From contig NZ_JAPCZG010000001.1 of NCBI RefSeq assembly GCF_025938155.1, positions 600,025 through 664,024 on the forward strand: 64,000 nt of DNA. The letters run 5' to 3'. Every line of letters begins with the position of its first letter. The first letter of the stretch is position 1. Below the pieces are notes generated by a model. That model was not told the DNA's origin and ran no database searches. It saw nothing but the letters and a program-made list of their open reading frames with translations. The stretch is from Novosphingobium sp. KCTC 2891 (GTDB lineage: Bacteria > Pseudomonadota > Alphaproteobacteria > Sphingomonadales > Sphingomonadaceae). The position numbers and the translations under genes are program-made. Shown one piece after another: positions 18,228-27,944 of this stretch.

Positions 18228-19361
18228 ATGTCCGCCGCGATAGAACCGTTCGTCGTGCAAGTTCCGCAAACCGAGATCGACGATCTCAACCGCCGGCTCG
18301 ACCTTGCGCGCTGGCCGGAAAAGGAGACCGTGGACGACTGGTCGCAGGGCACGCCGCTCGCCGCGCTCAGGGATCTCGTTTCCTATTGGCGCGATCGCTA
18401 CGATTGGCGCGCCTGCGAAAGCTGGCTCAACCGGCTGGGAATGCATTCGACCACCATCGATGGCGTCGACATCCGTTTTCTGCATGTCCGTTCGCCGCAC
18501 GAAGGCGCCACGCCGCTGCTGCTGACGCATGGCTGGCCCGGCTCGATCCTGGAATTCCGGGGTGTGATCGCGCCGCTGACCCAGCCCGAAAGCGGGCGCG
18601 CGGAGGATGCCTTTCATCTGGTGATCCCGTGCCTTCCGGGCTTCGGCTTTTCGGGAAAGCCGGCCGTCACCGGCTGGGGCATCGAGAAGATCGCGCGCGC
18701 CTGGGGCGAACTGATGGAGCGGCTGGGCTATGCCCGCTGGTTCGCGCAAGGGGGCGACTGGGGCGCGGGGGTGACGACGCAGATCGCGGTGCAGAAGATC
18801 GCCGGCTGCGCGGGCATCCACCTCAATATGCCGACATCGCGCCCGCTGCCCGAGGACATGGCCAGCCCCGAAGCCGATGAACAGCGCGTGCTGGGCGCGC
18901 TCCAGCATTATCAGGATTGGGATTCGGGATATTCCAAGCAGCAGGCCACGCGGCCGCAGACCATCGGGTATGCGCTGGTCGATTCGCCGGTGGGGCTGGC
19001 CGGCTGGATTTATGAGAAGATGTGGGCGTGGACCGACAATGCGGGGCATGCCGAGGATGCGCTGCCGCGCGATGCGATCCTCGACAACATCATGCTCTAC
19101 TGGCTGCCCGGCACGGGAGCCTCATCGGCGCGGCTTTACTGGGAGAGCTTCAACAGCTTCGTGCCGCACGATATCGAAATCCCGGTGGCAGCCAGCGCTT
19201 TCCCGAAGGAAATCATCCCCACGCCGCGCAAGTGGTTCGAGCGCCATTGCCGCAATCTGGTCCACTGGGGAACGCTGGACAAGGGCGGGCACTTCGCCGC
19301 GTGGGAGCAACCGGAAGCCTTCGTGCGCGAGCTGCGCACGGCATTCGCGTTGATGCGCTGA
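18228..19361 (+). CDS. Epoxide hydrolase (alpha/beta hydrolase with EHN domain)
   Basis: 377 residues from ATG 18228, preceded by AAGGG at about seven-base spacing. The N-terminal EHN domain (about residues 5-110) starts PFVVQVPQTEIDDLNRRL, followed by the alpha/beta-hydrolase core with oxyanion motif THGWPGS and nucleophile elbow GGDWGAG (Asp). A late GGHFAAWEQPE carries the catalytic His. This arrangement is microsomal-type epoxide hydrolase. The natural substrate is unknown. It is transcribed away from leuA and converges on the yceI gene across a strong inverted repeat. Confidence 0.9.
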   Translation: MSAAIEPFVVQVPQTEIDDLNRRLDLARWPEKETVDDWSQGTPLAALRDLVSYWRDRYDWRACESWLNRLGMHSTTIDGVDIRFLHVRSPHEGATPLLLTHGWPGSILEFRGVIAPLTQPESGRAEDAFHLVIPCLPGFGFSGKPAVTGWGIEKIARAWGELMERLGYARWFAQGGDWGAGVTTQIAVQKIAGCAGIHLNMPTSRPLPEDMASPEADEQRVLGALQHYQDWDSGYSKQQATRPQTIGYALVDSPVGLAGWIYEKMWAWTDNAGHAEDALPRDAILDNIMLYWLPGTGASSARLYWESFNSFVPHDIEIPVAASAFPKEIIPTPRKWFERHCRNLVHWGTLDKGGHFAAWEQPEAFVRELRTAFALMR

Positions 19362-19376
19362 GGGCGGCTCCAGGCT

Positions 19377-19410
19377 GTTCGTCACCCCCGCGCGGGCAGG
19401 GGTGACGAAC
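19377..19410. terminator. Bidirectional stem-loop between convergent genes
   Basis: GTTCGTCACCCC and GGGGTGACGAAC form a perfect 12-bp stem with a 10-base loop between the epoxide hydrolase and yceI stops. No long T-tract follows, but position argues for termination on both strands. The arm also resembles the dispersed CGTCA...TGACG intergenic palindromes of alphaproteobacteria. Confidence 0.6.
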
Positions 19411-19430
19411 GCTGGCGCGGCGCTAGGCGA

Positions 19431-20093
19431 TCAGCCCTTCTTGACGAAGGCGATCGTGATCGACAGCGGCACTTCGTCACCCACCAGCGGGATGAAACCG
19501 CCAACGCCGAATTCGCTGCGCTTGATCGTCGTTTCGCCGTGGAAGCCGACGGCGGGCACCTTGGCCATCATGTCGGTGCCGGCGCCGACGAAGCTGGCTT
19601 CGAGCGAGACCGGCTTCGTTACGCCGTTGAGCGTGAGCGTGCCATCGACGGTCGCGCTGGTGCCATCGGCGTGCGGGGTGACCTTGGTCGATGTGAAAGT
19701 GGCATCGGCGGGGGCGGGGCCGAAGAAATCGGGCTTGCCGCCGGCTTGCGCGGGCGCGCGCAGCAGGTGATCGGTGAGCGCCGGGTTGGCGGTGATGACC
19801 TTGGACACCGGGATCGTCGCGGTCACCTTGGCGTCGGCAGGCTTCGCCGGATCGAGCACCAGCGTGCCGCTGACATTGCCGAACAGGCCGAAATAGTCGT
19901 TGAAGCCCATGTGGTTGACCCGCCAGGCGACGAGCGAATGGTTGGCGTCCGCGGCATAGGTGCCGGCAACGACGCGCGACTTGTCCATCTTGCCCGGTGC
20001 CTCGGTCGGCATCTGTGCCAGCATCGGCGAGGCGCAGGCGGCGGCCAGCGCGAAGGGCAGGGCGGTCTTGAGCAGGCGCTTGGGTGTGGACAC
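19431..20093 (-). CDS. YceI-family periplasmic lipid-binding protein
   Basis: I start it at GTG 20093, behind GGGAGAA, giving 220 residues with a signal peptide (LLKTALPFALAAACASPMLAQ). Longer upstream frames have no ribosome site. The mature part is a lipocalin-like YceI domain: AADANHSLVAWRVNHMGFNDYFGLF at the start, GTLTLNGVTKPVSLEASF, and the closing IKRSEFGVGGFIPLVGDEVPLSI. YceI proteins bind polyisoprenoids or amphiphiles in the periplasm. No cytochrome b561 partner gene is adjacent. Confidence 0.9.
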   Translation of the reverse strand: MSTPKRLLKTALPFALAAACASPMLAQMPTEAPGKMDKSRVVAGTYAADANHSLVAWRVNHMGFNDYFGLFGNVSGTLVLDPAKPADAKVTATIPVSKVITANPALTDHLLRAPAQAGGKPDFFGPAPADATFTSTKVTPHADGTSATVDGTLTLNGVTKPVSLEASFVGAGTDMMAKVPAVGFHGETTIKRSEFGVGGFIPLVGDEVPLSITIAFVKKG

Positions 20094-20205
20094 GGCGGTT
20101 CTCCCTGGGATCATGCAGCCCCGCGCGGTCGCGGGATGGCAGCAATGCATGAAATCACGGGAGGCGGGACATTGCCAGCCCTGACCGACCAATGTCGCGC
20201 CGCCG

Positions 20206-20562
20206 TCAACCGCAGCGCAGCGCAGCCACCCGGCCGGAATCGTCAAGAATGACGTTGAGGCGATCGGCCACAACATCGCTCGTTATGGCGTTGCCGGGAC
20301 GAATCCACCGGATCTGCTCGTGGCCGGCCAGTTGCCGGACCCGGTTGTGCAGGGCAGGGGAATATTCGTGCCGGATCAGCGCGGCAGTGCGGACCGCGCC
20401 GCACAGGTCGTCCGGCGAAGGCACGCCCGATCCGCTGGCGCTCGCCACGTCCAGCGACGCCGGCGATGGGGGCGGCTGGGCCGGATCGCCGGGCTTGTCG
20501 CACGCCCCGGCCAGAATGCACAAAAGGGCCGCACCGCGCGACAAGGCAGCATTTCGGACCAT
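20206..20562 (-). CDS. Small lipoprotein with peptidase-inhibitor I78-like domain
   Basis: 118 residues. The N-terminal hydrophobic segment ends in an imperfect lipobox (LAGAC, Cys21). A proline/serine-rich linker (about 24-48) leads to a domain with Cys54 and the C-terminal sequence RWIRPGNAITSDVVADRLNV followed by LDDSGRVAALRCG, the typical end of I78 protease-inhibitor domains. I infer a periplasmic or outer-membrane-anchored serine-protease inhibitor. It lies downstream of ilvC on the same strand, beyond a stem-loop, and probably has its own promoter. Confidence 0.75.
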   Translation of the reverse strand: MVRNAALSRGAALLCILAGACDKPGDPAQPPPSPASLDVASASGSGVPSPDDLCGAVRTAALIRHEYSPALHNRVRQLAGHEQIRWIRPGNAITSDVVADRLNVILDDSGRVAALRCG

Positions 20563-20661
20563 TTCAGCAACTGCCCCCTATCTTCTCCAAAATGGAGGTA
20601 TCGGGGAAATGCTGAGCGGTCCACCGCCTTCGTCGAGCCAGTACGGCCCTTGGTGGATCGT

Positions 20662-20691
20662 TCGCCGGGGCGGCGGGAGCGGCCCCGGCGA
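20662..20691 (-). terminator. Stem-loop downstream of ilvC
   Basis: TCGCCGGGGC and GCCCCGGCGA pair perfectly (10 bp, 10-base loop) 8 bases after the ilvC stop. No T-run follows. It probably ends the ilvBNC transcript or stabilises its 3' end. Confidence 0.5.
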
Positions 20692-20699
20692 TGTCTCGA

Positions 20700-21833
<1,134 letters not shown>

Positions 21834-21870
21834 GATTGAAATGACGTACTTGTATTCGAATGGGTGTGCC

Positions 21871-22389
21871 TCAGGCGGCCGAAGCCCCCCGGATCATGCC
21901 GACGATGCCGGTGCGGCCCACTTCGACGAGACCCAGCTCCTTCATCAGCCCGACGAAGCTGTCGATCTTGTCGGGCGAGCCGGTCAGCTCGAAAATGAAG
22001 CTCGACGTCGTGGTGTCGACCACCTTGGCGCGGAACACGTCGGCCAGGCGCAGCGCCTCGACCCGGTTCTCGCCCTTGCCCGAAACCTTGATCAGCGCCA
22101 GCTCGCGTTCGACATAGGGGCCGACTTCGGTGAGGTCGGTCACCTTGTGCACCGGCACCAGCCGTTCGAGCTGCGCGTGGATCTGGTCGATGATCGCCGG
22201 CGGGCCGTGCGTCACGATGGTGATCCGGCTGACATCGTGGCCATCGGTGATGTCGGCCACGGTCAGGCTGTCGATATTGTAGCCGCGCGCAGTGAACAGG
22301 CCGGCGATCTTGGCGAGAATGCCCGCTTCGTTGTCGACCATAATGGTCAGGACGTGGCGCTCCTGCGCCTCTTGCTTGATCTTCATCAC
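21871..22389 (-). CDS. ilvN: Acetolactate synthase small (regulatory) subunit
   Basis: 172 residues, the IlvH/IlvN length. An N-terminal ACT domain (about residues 12-85) begins RHVLTIMVDNEAGILAKIAGLF and binds feedback valine. The C-terminal ALS_ss domain has ELALIKVSGKGENRVEALRLADVFRAKV and ends GVVGMIRG-like (here TGIVGMIRG). It binds and regulates IlvB, encoded 41 bases upstream on the same strand. Confidence 0.96.
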   Translation of the reverse strand: MMKIKQEAQERHVLTIMVDNEAGILAKIAGLFTARGYNIDSLTVADITDGHDVSRITIVTHGPPAIIDQIHAQLERLVPVHKVTDLTEVGPYVERELALIKVSGKGENRVEALRLADVFRAKVVDTTTSSFIFELTGSPDKIDSFVGLMKELGLVEVGRTGIVGMIRGASAA

Positions 22390-22430
22390 GGTTGTCGTTC
22401 CTGAACGGCTTTTCTGTCAGACCCTGCCGG

Positions 22431-24182
22431 TCAGACCAGCGCCTTGGCCTCGTCGTCCATCGTGCCGGCAACTTCGTCGCCGTAGAGGATCATGTCGGTG
22501 TGCGCGGCCCCGCTGGGGATCATCGGGAAGCAATTGGCTTCCTTGGCGACGAGGCAATCCACGATCACCGGGCCGTCATGGTCGATCATCGCCTGGATGC
22601 CCGCGTCGAGCTGGCTTTCGTCCTCGATGCGGATGCCCTTCCAGCCATAGGCTTCGGCGAGCTTCACGAAATCGGGCAGGCTGTCCGAATAGGAGTTCGA
22701 ATAGCGGCTTTCGTAGGTGAGCTGCTGCCACTGGCGCACCATGCCCATCCACTCGTTGTTGAGGATGAACACCTTGACCGGCAGGCGATACTGCGTGGCA
22801 GTGCCCAGTTCCTGGATGTTCATCTGGATCGAGGCATCGCCCGCGATATCGATGACCAGGCTGTCGGGATTGCCCAGCTGCGCGCCGATCGCGGCGGGCA
22901 GGCCATAGCCCATGGTGCCGAGGCCGCCAGAGGTCAGCCACTTGTTCGGCTTCATGAAGTGGAAGTACTGCGCCGCCCACATCTGATGCTGGCCGACCTC
23001 GGTGCTGATGACCGGATCCTTGTCCTTGGTCAGCGCATAAAGCCGCTCGATCGCGAACTGGGGCATGATCTCGCCCGCCTTGCGGCGCGGGTAGGCCAGG
23101 CTCTGGCGAGCCTTCCAGCCATCGACCCGGGCGTTCCACTCGGTGAGATCGGCCTTGGTGCGGCCGGTTTCGAGCCAGCCTTCGATGATCTGCGCCAGAA
23201 CCTTCGCGCAGTCGCCGATCAGCGGCAGGTCGACCGGCACCGTCTTGTTGATCGAGGCGCGGTCGATATCGATGTGGATCTTCTTCGAGTTCGGCGCGAA
23301 GGCGTCGAGCCGTCCGGTCACCCGGTCGTCGAAGCGCGCGCCGACGCAGACGATCAGATCCGAGCGGTTCATCGCCATGTTCGACTCGTAGGTGCCGTGC
23401 ATCCCCAGCATGCCCAGCCACGCCGGATCGTCCGCCGGGAAAGCCCCGAGGCCCATCAGCGTCGAGGTGACGGGCGCGCCGGTCAGCTTCTGCAGCTCGC
23501 GCAGCAGACGCGTTGCTTCCGGCCCGGAATTGATGACGCCGCCGCCGGTGTAGAGGATCGGCGCCTTCGCGGCGGCGATCATTTCCACCGCCTGCGCGAT
23601 GTCGTCCGCCGGGGCTTCGACCTGCGGGTTGTAGCGGTTGCGCTGCTGCGGGGCGACCTGCGACCATGCCGCCTGCGCGATCTGCACGTCCTTGGGAATG
23701 TCGATCACGACCGGGCCGGGGCGGCCCTCGGTGGCGATGCGAAACGCCTCGTCGATGATCCCCGCCAGCTGCGACGGGTCCTTCACCAGATAGTTGTGCT
23801 TGGTGCAGTGGCGCGTGATGCCGATGGTATCGGCTTCCTGGAACGCATCCGAGCCGATCAGGGCAGTCGGAACCTGCCCGGTGATGACGACCATCGGGAT
23901 CGAATCCATGAACGCGTCGGCAATGCCGGTGACGGCATTGGTCGCGCCCGGGCCCGAGGTCACCAGCACCACACCGGGCTTGCCGGTGGCACGGGCATAG
24001 CCTTCGGCGGCGTGGGCCGCGCCGGCTTCGTGGCGGACGAGGATGTGGCGGATGCGGTCATCGCCGAACAGCGCATCATAAATCGGCAGCACTGCACCGC
24101 CCGGATAGCCGAACACGAATTCGACTCCCTTGGCGACCAGGCTTTCGACCAGGATTTCGGCGCCGCTGCGCTCGGTTTTCAC
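22431..24182 (-). CDS. ilvB: Acetolactate synthase large (catalytic) subunit
   Basis: 583 residues from GTG 24182, behind GGGAAG. It is a ThDP-dependent enzyme with three domains: the pyrimidine-binding domain with the activating Glu in LVRHEAGAAHAAEGYARATG, a central domain (about 200-330), and the pyrophosphate domain with the GDASIQMNIQELGT metal-binding motif. It condenses pyruvate with pyruvate or 2-oxobutyrate and uses FAD as a structural cofactor. It heads the ilvBNC unit and is preceded by a 266-base leader with three terminator-like hairpins. Confidence 0.97.
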   Translation of the reverse strand: MKTERSGAEILVESLVAKGVEFVFGYPGGAVLPIYDALFGDDRIRHILVRHEAGAAHAAEGYARATGKPGVVLVTSGPGATNAVTGIADAFMDSIPMVVITGQVPTALIGSDAFQEADTIGITRHCTKHNYLVKDPSQLAGIIDEAFRIATEGRPGPVVIDIPKDVQIAQAAWSQVAPQQRNRYNPQVEAPADDIAQAVEMIAAAKAPILYTGGGVINSGPEATRLLRELQKLTGAPVTSTLMGLGAFPADDPAWLGMLGMHGTYESNMAMNRSDLIVCVGARFDDRVTGRLDAFAPNSKKIHIDIDRASINKTVPVDLPLIGDCAKVLAQIIEGWLETGRTKADLTEWNARVDGWKARQSLAYPRRKAGEIMPQFAIERLYALTKDKDPVISTEVGQHQMWAAQYFHFMKPNKWLTSGGLGTMGYGLPAAIGAQLGNPDSLVIDIAGDASIQMNIQELGTATQYRLPVKVFILNNEWMGMVRQWQQLTYESRYSNSYSDSLPDFVKLAEAYGWKGIRIEDESQLDAGIQAMIDHDGPVIVDCLVAKEANCFPMIPSGAAHTDMILYGDEVAGTMDDEAKALV

Positions 24183-24235
24183 GAGGTGCTTCCCTTGCTT
24201 GTTCTGCCGCGCCCCATAGCGCCGGGGCGGGCATC

Positions 24236-24368
24236 GATAAACAAAATACCAGTCCGGCGCCGTGGAGTGCGCCGATCCCTGAAGTTCAAAACATTGCCTG
24301 GCGCAGGTGACTGCGCCGGCCTCCGGAGATCAAAACATTCGGCCCGGCGCAGTGGACTGCGCCGGGCC
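24236..24368 (-). promoter_or_regulatory. Triple terminator-like stem-loop array in the ilvB leader
   Basis: Three tandem units, period about 45 bases, read on the minus strand toward ilvB. First hairpin 24341-24368: 13-bp perfect arms GGCCCGGCGCAGT/ACTGCGCCGGGCC, 2-base spacer, followed by AATGTTTTGA. Second 24296-24320: GGCGCAG/CTGCGCC core extended past a bulge, followed by AATGTTTTGAA. Third 24255-24274: CGGCGC/GCGCCG, followed by GGTATTTTGTTT. GC-rich stems each followed by a T-tract look like intrinsic terminators, suggesting attenuation of ilvBNC. No leader peptide rich in Val, Leu or Ile is evident. Palindromic repeat elements are the alternative. Confidence 0.6.
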
Positions 24369-24415
24369 GTCTCTCCCTCTCGGGCACCCGGTCGGACAAC
24401 CGGGCAGTTGACGGC

Positions 24416-24444
24416 TTGCTAAGTGATATAAAACGCTCTGTCAA
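24416..24444 (-). promoter_or_regulatory. Candidate promoter for ilvBNC
   Basis: Minus-strand TTGACA (24439-24444), then 17 bases, then TAGCAA (24416-24421), just past the miaA stop. The -35 matches the housekeeping consensus; the -10 is poor. TATATC inside the spacer is A/T-rich but too close to the -35. Confidence 0.4.
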
Positions 24445-24448
24445 TCGG

Positions 24449-25420
24449 CTATGAGCGCAATAAACTTGCTGCATGAGCGGTGTCAATGGAATTTTCGTAC
24501 ACGATGCGCGGCCAATCGCCCGGATTCTGGTGCCTTAGCCAGGTGTATTGGCGTTTCGCATAGCGCCGAGTCGCCTGTTGGCCGGCGGAAATGGCGGCTT
24601 CGCGGGTCATCTCGCCCGCAAGAAAGGCGGCGATCTCGGGCACGCCGATGGCGCGCATCACCGGAAGATCGGGGTCCAGCCCGCGCGCGAGCAGCGCTTC
24701 GACTTCGCCCAGTGCACCCGCTTCCCACATCCGCTCGAAGCGCAAGTCGCAGCGGGCGTAGAGCCATGCGCGTTCGGGCAGGAGGATCAACGGGCGCAGC
24801 GCCACCGCGTCGCCGATCCCGCCGGTGCGCTCGGCCTGCCAGTGGGCAAGGGGGTGGCCGGTCGAGCGCACGACTTCAAGCGCTCGGGCCACGCGCGTCG
24901 CGTCCGCGGGGTTGAGCGCAGCGGCGCGCTCCGGGTCTTCCTGCCGAAGCGCGGCATAGGCTTCCGCCACGGGCAGCGCGCGCACCGCGCCGCGCACGTC
25001 AGGGTCTATCGACGGCACGGGGGCGATCCCGTCGAGCAGGGTGCGGATATAGAGCCCGGTCCCGCCGACCAGGATCGGCAGCGCGCCGGCGGCATGGGCG
25101 GAGGCGATCTCTGCCCTGGCGGCCGCCGCCCAATCCGCAGCCGAACAGGCCACCGCGCCGTCCCACGCGCCGAACAGGCGGTGCGGAATGCCCTGCATCT
25201 CTTCGTCCGAAGGGCGCGCACTGAGCACGCGCAGATCGGCATAGACCTGTGCGCTGTCGGCATTGATGACGACGGCCTCGCGGCCTGCCGCGCGCTCCAT
25301 TTGCGCCACTGCCACTGCCAGATCGCTCTTGCCGCTCGCCGTCGGCCCTGCGATGAGCGCGAGCCTTGGCTTGGCCTCGCGTTCCGGGGTCCCATCTTCG
25401 AAGGAATTACAGGTGCTCAT
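24449..25420 (-). CDS. miaA: tRNA dimethylallyltransferase
   Basis: 323 residues from ATG 25420. P-loop AGPTASGKS near residue 24, then INADSAQVY, the [18 protein letters not shown] strand-helix, and C-terminal [14 protein letters not shown], all MiaA hallmarks. It transfers a dimethylallyl group to A37 of tRNAs that read codons starting with U. A much longer frame extends upstream through serB, but only the shadow of serB is there. Its start codon overlaps the start of divergent serB, so each promoter must lie inside the other gene. Confidence 0.95.
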   Translation of the reverse strand: MSTCNSFEDGTPEREAKPRLALIAGPTASGKSDLAVAVAQMERAAGREAVVINADSAQVYADLRVLSARPSDEEMQGIPHRLFGAWDGAVACSAADWAAAARAEIASAHAAGALPILVGGTGLYIRTLLDGIAPVPSIDPDVRGAVRALPVAEAYAALRQEDPERAAALNPADATRVARALEVVRSTGHPLAHWQAERTGGIGDAVALRPLILLPERAWLYARCDLRFERMWEAGALGEVEALLARGLDPDLPVMRAIGVPEIAAFLAGEMTREAAISAGQQATRRYAKRQYTWLRHQNPGDWPRIVYENSIDTAHAASLLRS

Positions 25421-26297
25421 CGCGCGGCTGATAGCAGACCCGGATACGCTTGGTGACAATCTTGCGCTCGCCATGGAAATGATCGAGGCGCGCGGCTGGG
25501 AAGTGGCCGGGGCGGGGATGCTGGATACCACGCCGGACGTGCTGGAGCTGGAACTGCTCGAAGGCGATCCGGTGGAAGTGCGCCGCATTCTCGACCAGTG
25601 CTTCCCCGAAAGCGACCTTCTGCTTTCCGCGCAGCCGATCGAGGTGCCGCATCTGTTCGTGTCGGACATGGATTCGACCATGATCGGGCAGGAATGCATC
25701 GACGAACTGGCCGATTTCGCCGGTCTGAAGGACCGGATCGCCGCGATCACCGAGCGTGCGATGCAGGGCGAACTCGATTTCGAAAGCGCGCTGCGGGAGC
25801 GCGTCGGCCTGCTGAAGGACTTGTCCGAAGGCGCGATCCTCCAGTGCCTTGACGAGCGCATCCGCCCGATGCCGGGCGCGCGCACGCTGGTGGCGACGCT
25901 GAAGGCACGCGGTTGCCATACGGTGCTGGTCACGGGCGGTTTCCATTCCTTCGCCGATCCCGTGGCTGAAATGCTCGGCTTCGACCGCGTGGTGGGCAAC
26001 CGGCTCGGCATTCACGAAGGCGCGCTCACCGGCGGGCTGGTGGGCGGCATCGTCGACAGCTCGGTCAAGAAGAAGGTCCTGATCGAGGAAAGCGAGCGGC
26101 TGGGCGAGGGCACCCGCAGCCTTGCCACCGGCGACGGCGCCAACGACATCCCGATGATCGAGGTGGCAAGCTTCGGTCTGGCCTATCGCGCCAAGCCCAA
26201 GGCCCGCGCCGCCGCCGATGGCTGGATCGATCGGGGTGACCTGACCGCGATTCTCGAGCTGTTCGGCATCCCGCGCGATGAGTGGGTTTTCGACTGA
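25413..26297 (+). CDS. serB: Phosphoserine phosphatase
   Basis: 294 residues from GTG 25413, with GAAGGA about eight bases upstream. The N-terminal ACT-like region (about 1-75) leads to the HAD domain: motif [12 protein letters not shown] (nucleophile Asp85, acid/base Asp87), [10 protein letters not shown] for motif II, Lys in [10 protein letters not shown], and [10 protein letters not shown] for the metal-binding aspartates. It releases phosphate from L-phosphoserine in the last step of serine synthesis. Divergent from miaA with overlapping start codons. Confidence 0.95.
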   Translation: MLIARLIADPDTLGDNLALAMEMIEARGWEVAGAGMLDTTPDVLELELLEGDPVEVRRILDQCFPESDLLLSAQPIEVPHLFVSDMDSTMIGQECIDELADFAGLKDRIAAITERAMQGELDFESALRERVGLLKDLSEGAILQCLDERIRPMPGARTLVATLKARGCHTVLVTGGFHSFADPVAEMLGFDRVVGNRLGIHEGALTGGLVGGIVDSSVKKKVLIEESERLGEGTRSLATGDGANDIPMIEVASFGLAYRAKPKARAAADGWIDRGDLTAILELFGIPRDEWVFD

Positions 26298-26309
26298 CGA
26301 CGCGGGGCG

Positions 26310-26338
26310 TTGACGCCGTATTTACACGCATGTAAATA
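26310..26338 (+). promoter_or_regulatory. Promoter with palindromic operator upstream of coq4
   Basis: TTGACG (26310-26315), 17 bases, TAAATA (26333-26338). Over the -10 and spacer lies a perfect inverted repeat TATTTACA-CGCA-TGTAAATA (26319-26338), the sort of site bound by TetR-family repressors. No such regulator is encoded nearby. Confidence 0.6.
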
Positions 26339-26367
26339 TTGTCCGATAAAAGTTCGGGAGAATCTGC

Positions 26368-27180
26368 GTGAACGCCCTTTCCGCCACCTTCCAGTCCGAC
26401 CTGCCACTCTATGACGAGCGCCGCCCGGCGCTGAAGCTGCGCCCTGCCAAGGCGTGGCATCACTTTCGCGAGCTGTTGAAGAACAAGGAAAACACCGAGG
26501 AGGTGTTCCACATCTTCGAATCGCTGCCGTGGCGCAAGCTGAAGCCGACGGCGCTGGCGTTCCTGGGCAGCGATCGCGGCCAGCGGCTGCGCGCACGCGA
26601 ATCGTGGCTGCCGGCGATTCTCGATGACCATGCCCGCCTGCGCGAGATGCCCGAAGGCTCGGTCGCTCACGCCTATTGCGATTTCATGGAGCGTGAAGGG
26701 CTGACCGCGCAGGGGCTGGTGGACGAGTTCGCCAAGTTCGCGGCGAACAAGCCCAAGTTCGAGGACCAGTTCCTCTGGTATCTCAACCGGATGCGTGACG
26801 TGCACGATCTGCTGCATGTGCTCACCGGCTATGGCCGCGATGCGCTGGGCGAAGCCTGCGTGCTGGCCTTCACCTACAGCCAGCAGCCCAGCCCGGCGCA
26901 CCTGTTCATCGGCTACATGGCCGGGCTGAACATGAAGAAGCAGGTCAAGAGCGACGCGCCCGTGCTGAAGGCAGTGCGCGAGGGGCAGCGGCTGGGCAAG
27001 GCGTGTCCGCGCCTGTGTGAACAGTCGATCCTCGACCTGCTGCAGCTGCCGCTGGAAGAGGCGCGCCGGCGGCTGAACATCACGCGGCCGGTGCAGTATC
27101 ACGCCGCGCACGAGACGTGGCGCGCGCTGGGCGTCGATCCCTATGACCTGCTGGGCAAGAGCGTCCAGCAGGCGGCCTGA
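26368..27180 (+). CDS. COQ4-family ubiquinone biosynthesis protein
   Basis: 270 residues from GTG 26368, GGGAG eight bases upstream. The family metal-binding motif HDxxH is present as VHDLLHVLTGYGRDALGEA (His146, Asp147, His150, with a downstream Glu). COQ4 proteins act in coenzyme Q synthesis; recent work links the eukaryotic protein to oxidative decarboxylation and the lipid-binding COQ complex. The bacterial role is less clear. It stands alone behind an apparently repressible promoter, unusual for a housekeeping ubiquinone gene. Confidence 0.85.
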   Translation: MNALSATFQSDLPLYDERRPALKLRPAKAWHHFRELLKNKENTEEVFHIFESLPWRKLKPTALAFLGSDRGQRLRARESWLPAILDDHARLREMPEGSVAHAYCDFMEREGLTAQGLVDEFAKFAANKPKFEDQFLWYLNRMRDVHDLLHVLTGYGRDALGEACVLAFTYSQQPSPAHLFIGYMAGLNMKKQVKSDAPVLKAVREGQRLGKACPRLCEQSILDLLQLPLEEARRRLNITRPVQYHAAHETWRALGVDPYDLLGKSVQQAA

Positions 27181-27197
27181 AGATCAGGGCCTGATGG

Positions 27198-27944
27198 TCA
27201 AAGGGACGCGATCATCGCCTGCGCAGCGACGGGGTTGCGTTCCTTCGCGCCGGAAATGAACAGCACGTAAACGTCGCGGCCGCCGCGCGACCATGTGCGC
27301 GCCTGTTCCGCCCAGTCGGCAATCGCCGCCTGGTTGTAACCGGCCGCGTGCTCGGCCGCCGACTGCTGCAACCGCGCATAGGTGAAATCGGCCGTCTGCT
27401 CCTCGATGCGCGGAAACTCGGCGCTGTCGGCAAACACCACCGCCATGTTGCGCGCGCGGCACAGGTCGAGGAACGCCGCATCACGAAAGCTCTCGTCCCG
27501 CACTTCCAGCGCGTGGCGCAGCGGCAGGCCGCCTTGCGTATCGGGGATGAGGTCCAGAAATCGCGCGAAATCGTCGCGCTCGAAGCGCTTGCCGTCGCGG
27601 AACTGCCAAAGGATCGGACCGAGCTTGTCACCCAGTTCGGTGAAGCCCTGATCCAGGAACTTCGCGACGGAATCCGCGCCTTTGGCCAACACCTTGCGCA
27701 CGGTGGCAAAGCGTGACGCCTTCAGGCTGAAGCGGAAGCCATCGGGCGTGGAAGCGGCCCAGTTGGCGAAGCTCTGCGGCTTCTGCCGGCCATAGTATGT
27801 CGCATTGATCTCGATGCAGGTCAGCTTGCTGGCCGCATATTCGAGTTCGCGCTTTTGCGGCAGGCCCTCGGGATAGAAGGCTCCGCCGCGCCAGGGTTCA
27901 AAGGTCCACCCGCCGATACCGACGCGGATGGACCCTTGTGTCAC
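27198..27944 (-). CDS. DUF72-domain protein
   Basis: 248 residues of a TIM-barrel-like DUF72 protein: [24 protein letters not shown] at the start, [29 protein letters not shown], and YARLQQSA near the end. The function of DUF72 is not established. Its GTG overlaps the purL stop in a GTGA junction, so translation is coupled to purL. A frame running on for another thousand bases upstream is the shadow of purL. Confidence 0.88.
   Translation of the reverse strand: MTQGSIRVGIGGWTFEPWRGGAFYPEGLPQKRELEYAASKLTCIEINATYYGRQKPQSFANWAASTPDGFRFSLKASRFATVRKVLAKGADSVAKFLDQGFTELGDKLGPILWQFRDGKRFERDDFARFLDLIPDTQGGLPLRHALEVRDESFRDAAFLDLCRARNMAVVFADSAEFPRIEEQTADFTYARLQQSAAEHAAGYNQAAIADWAEQARTWSRGGRDVYVLFISGAKERNPVAAQAMIASL

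Noticed and set aside
24286..24486. A 66-residue minus-strand frame as a possible ilv leader peptide
   Set aside because: It overlaps the miaA end, starts upstream of the candidate promoter, and is not enriched in Val, Leu or Ile.
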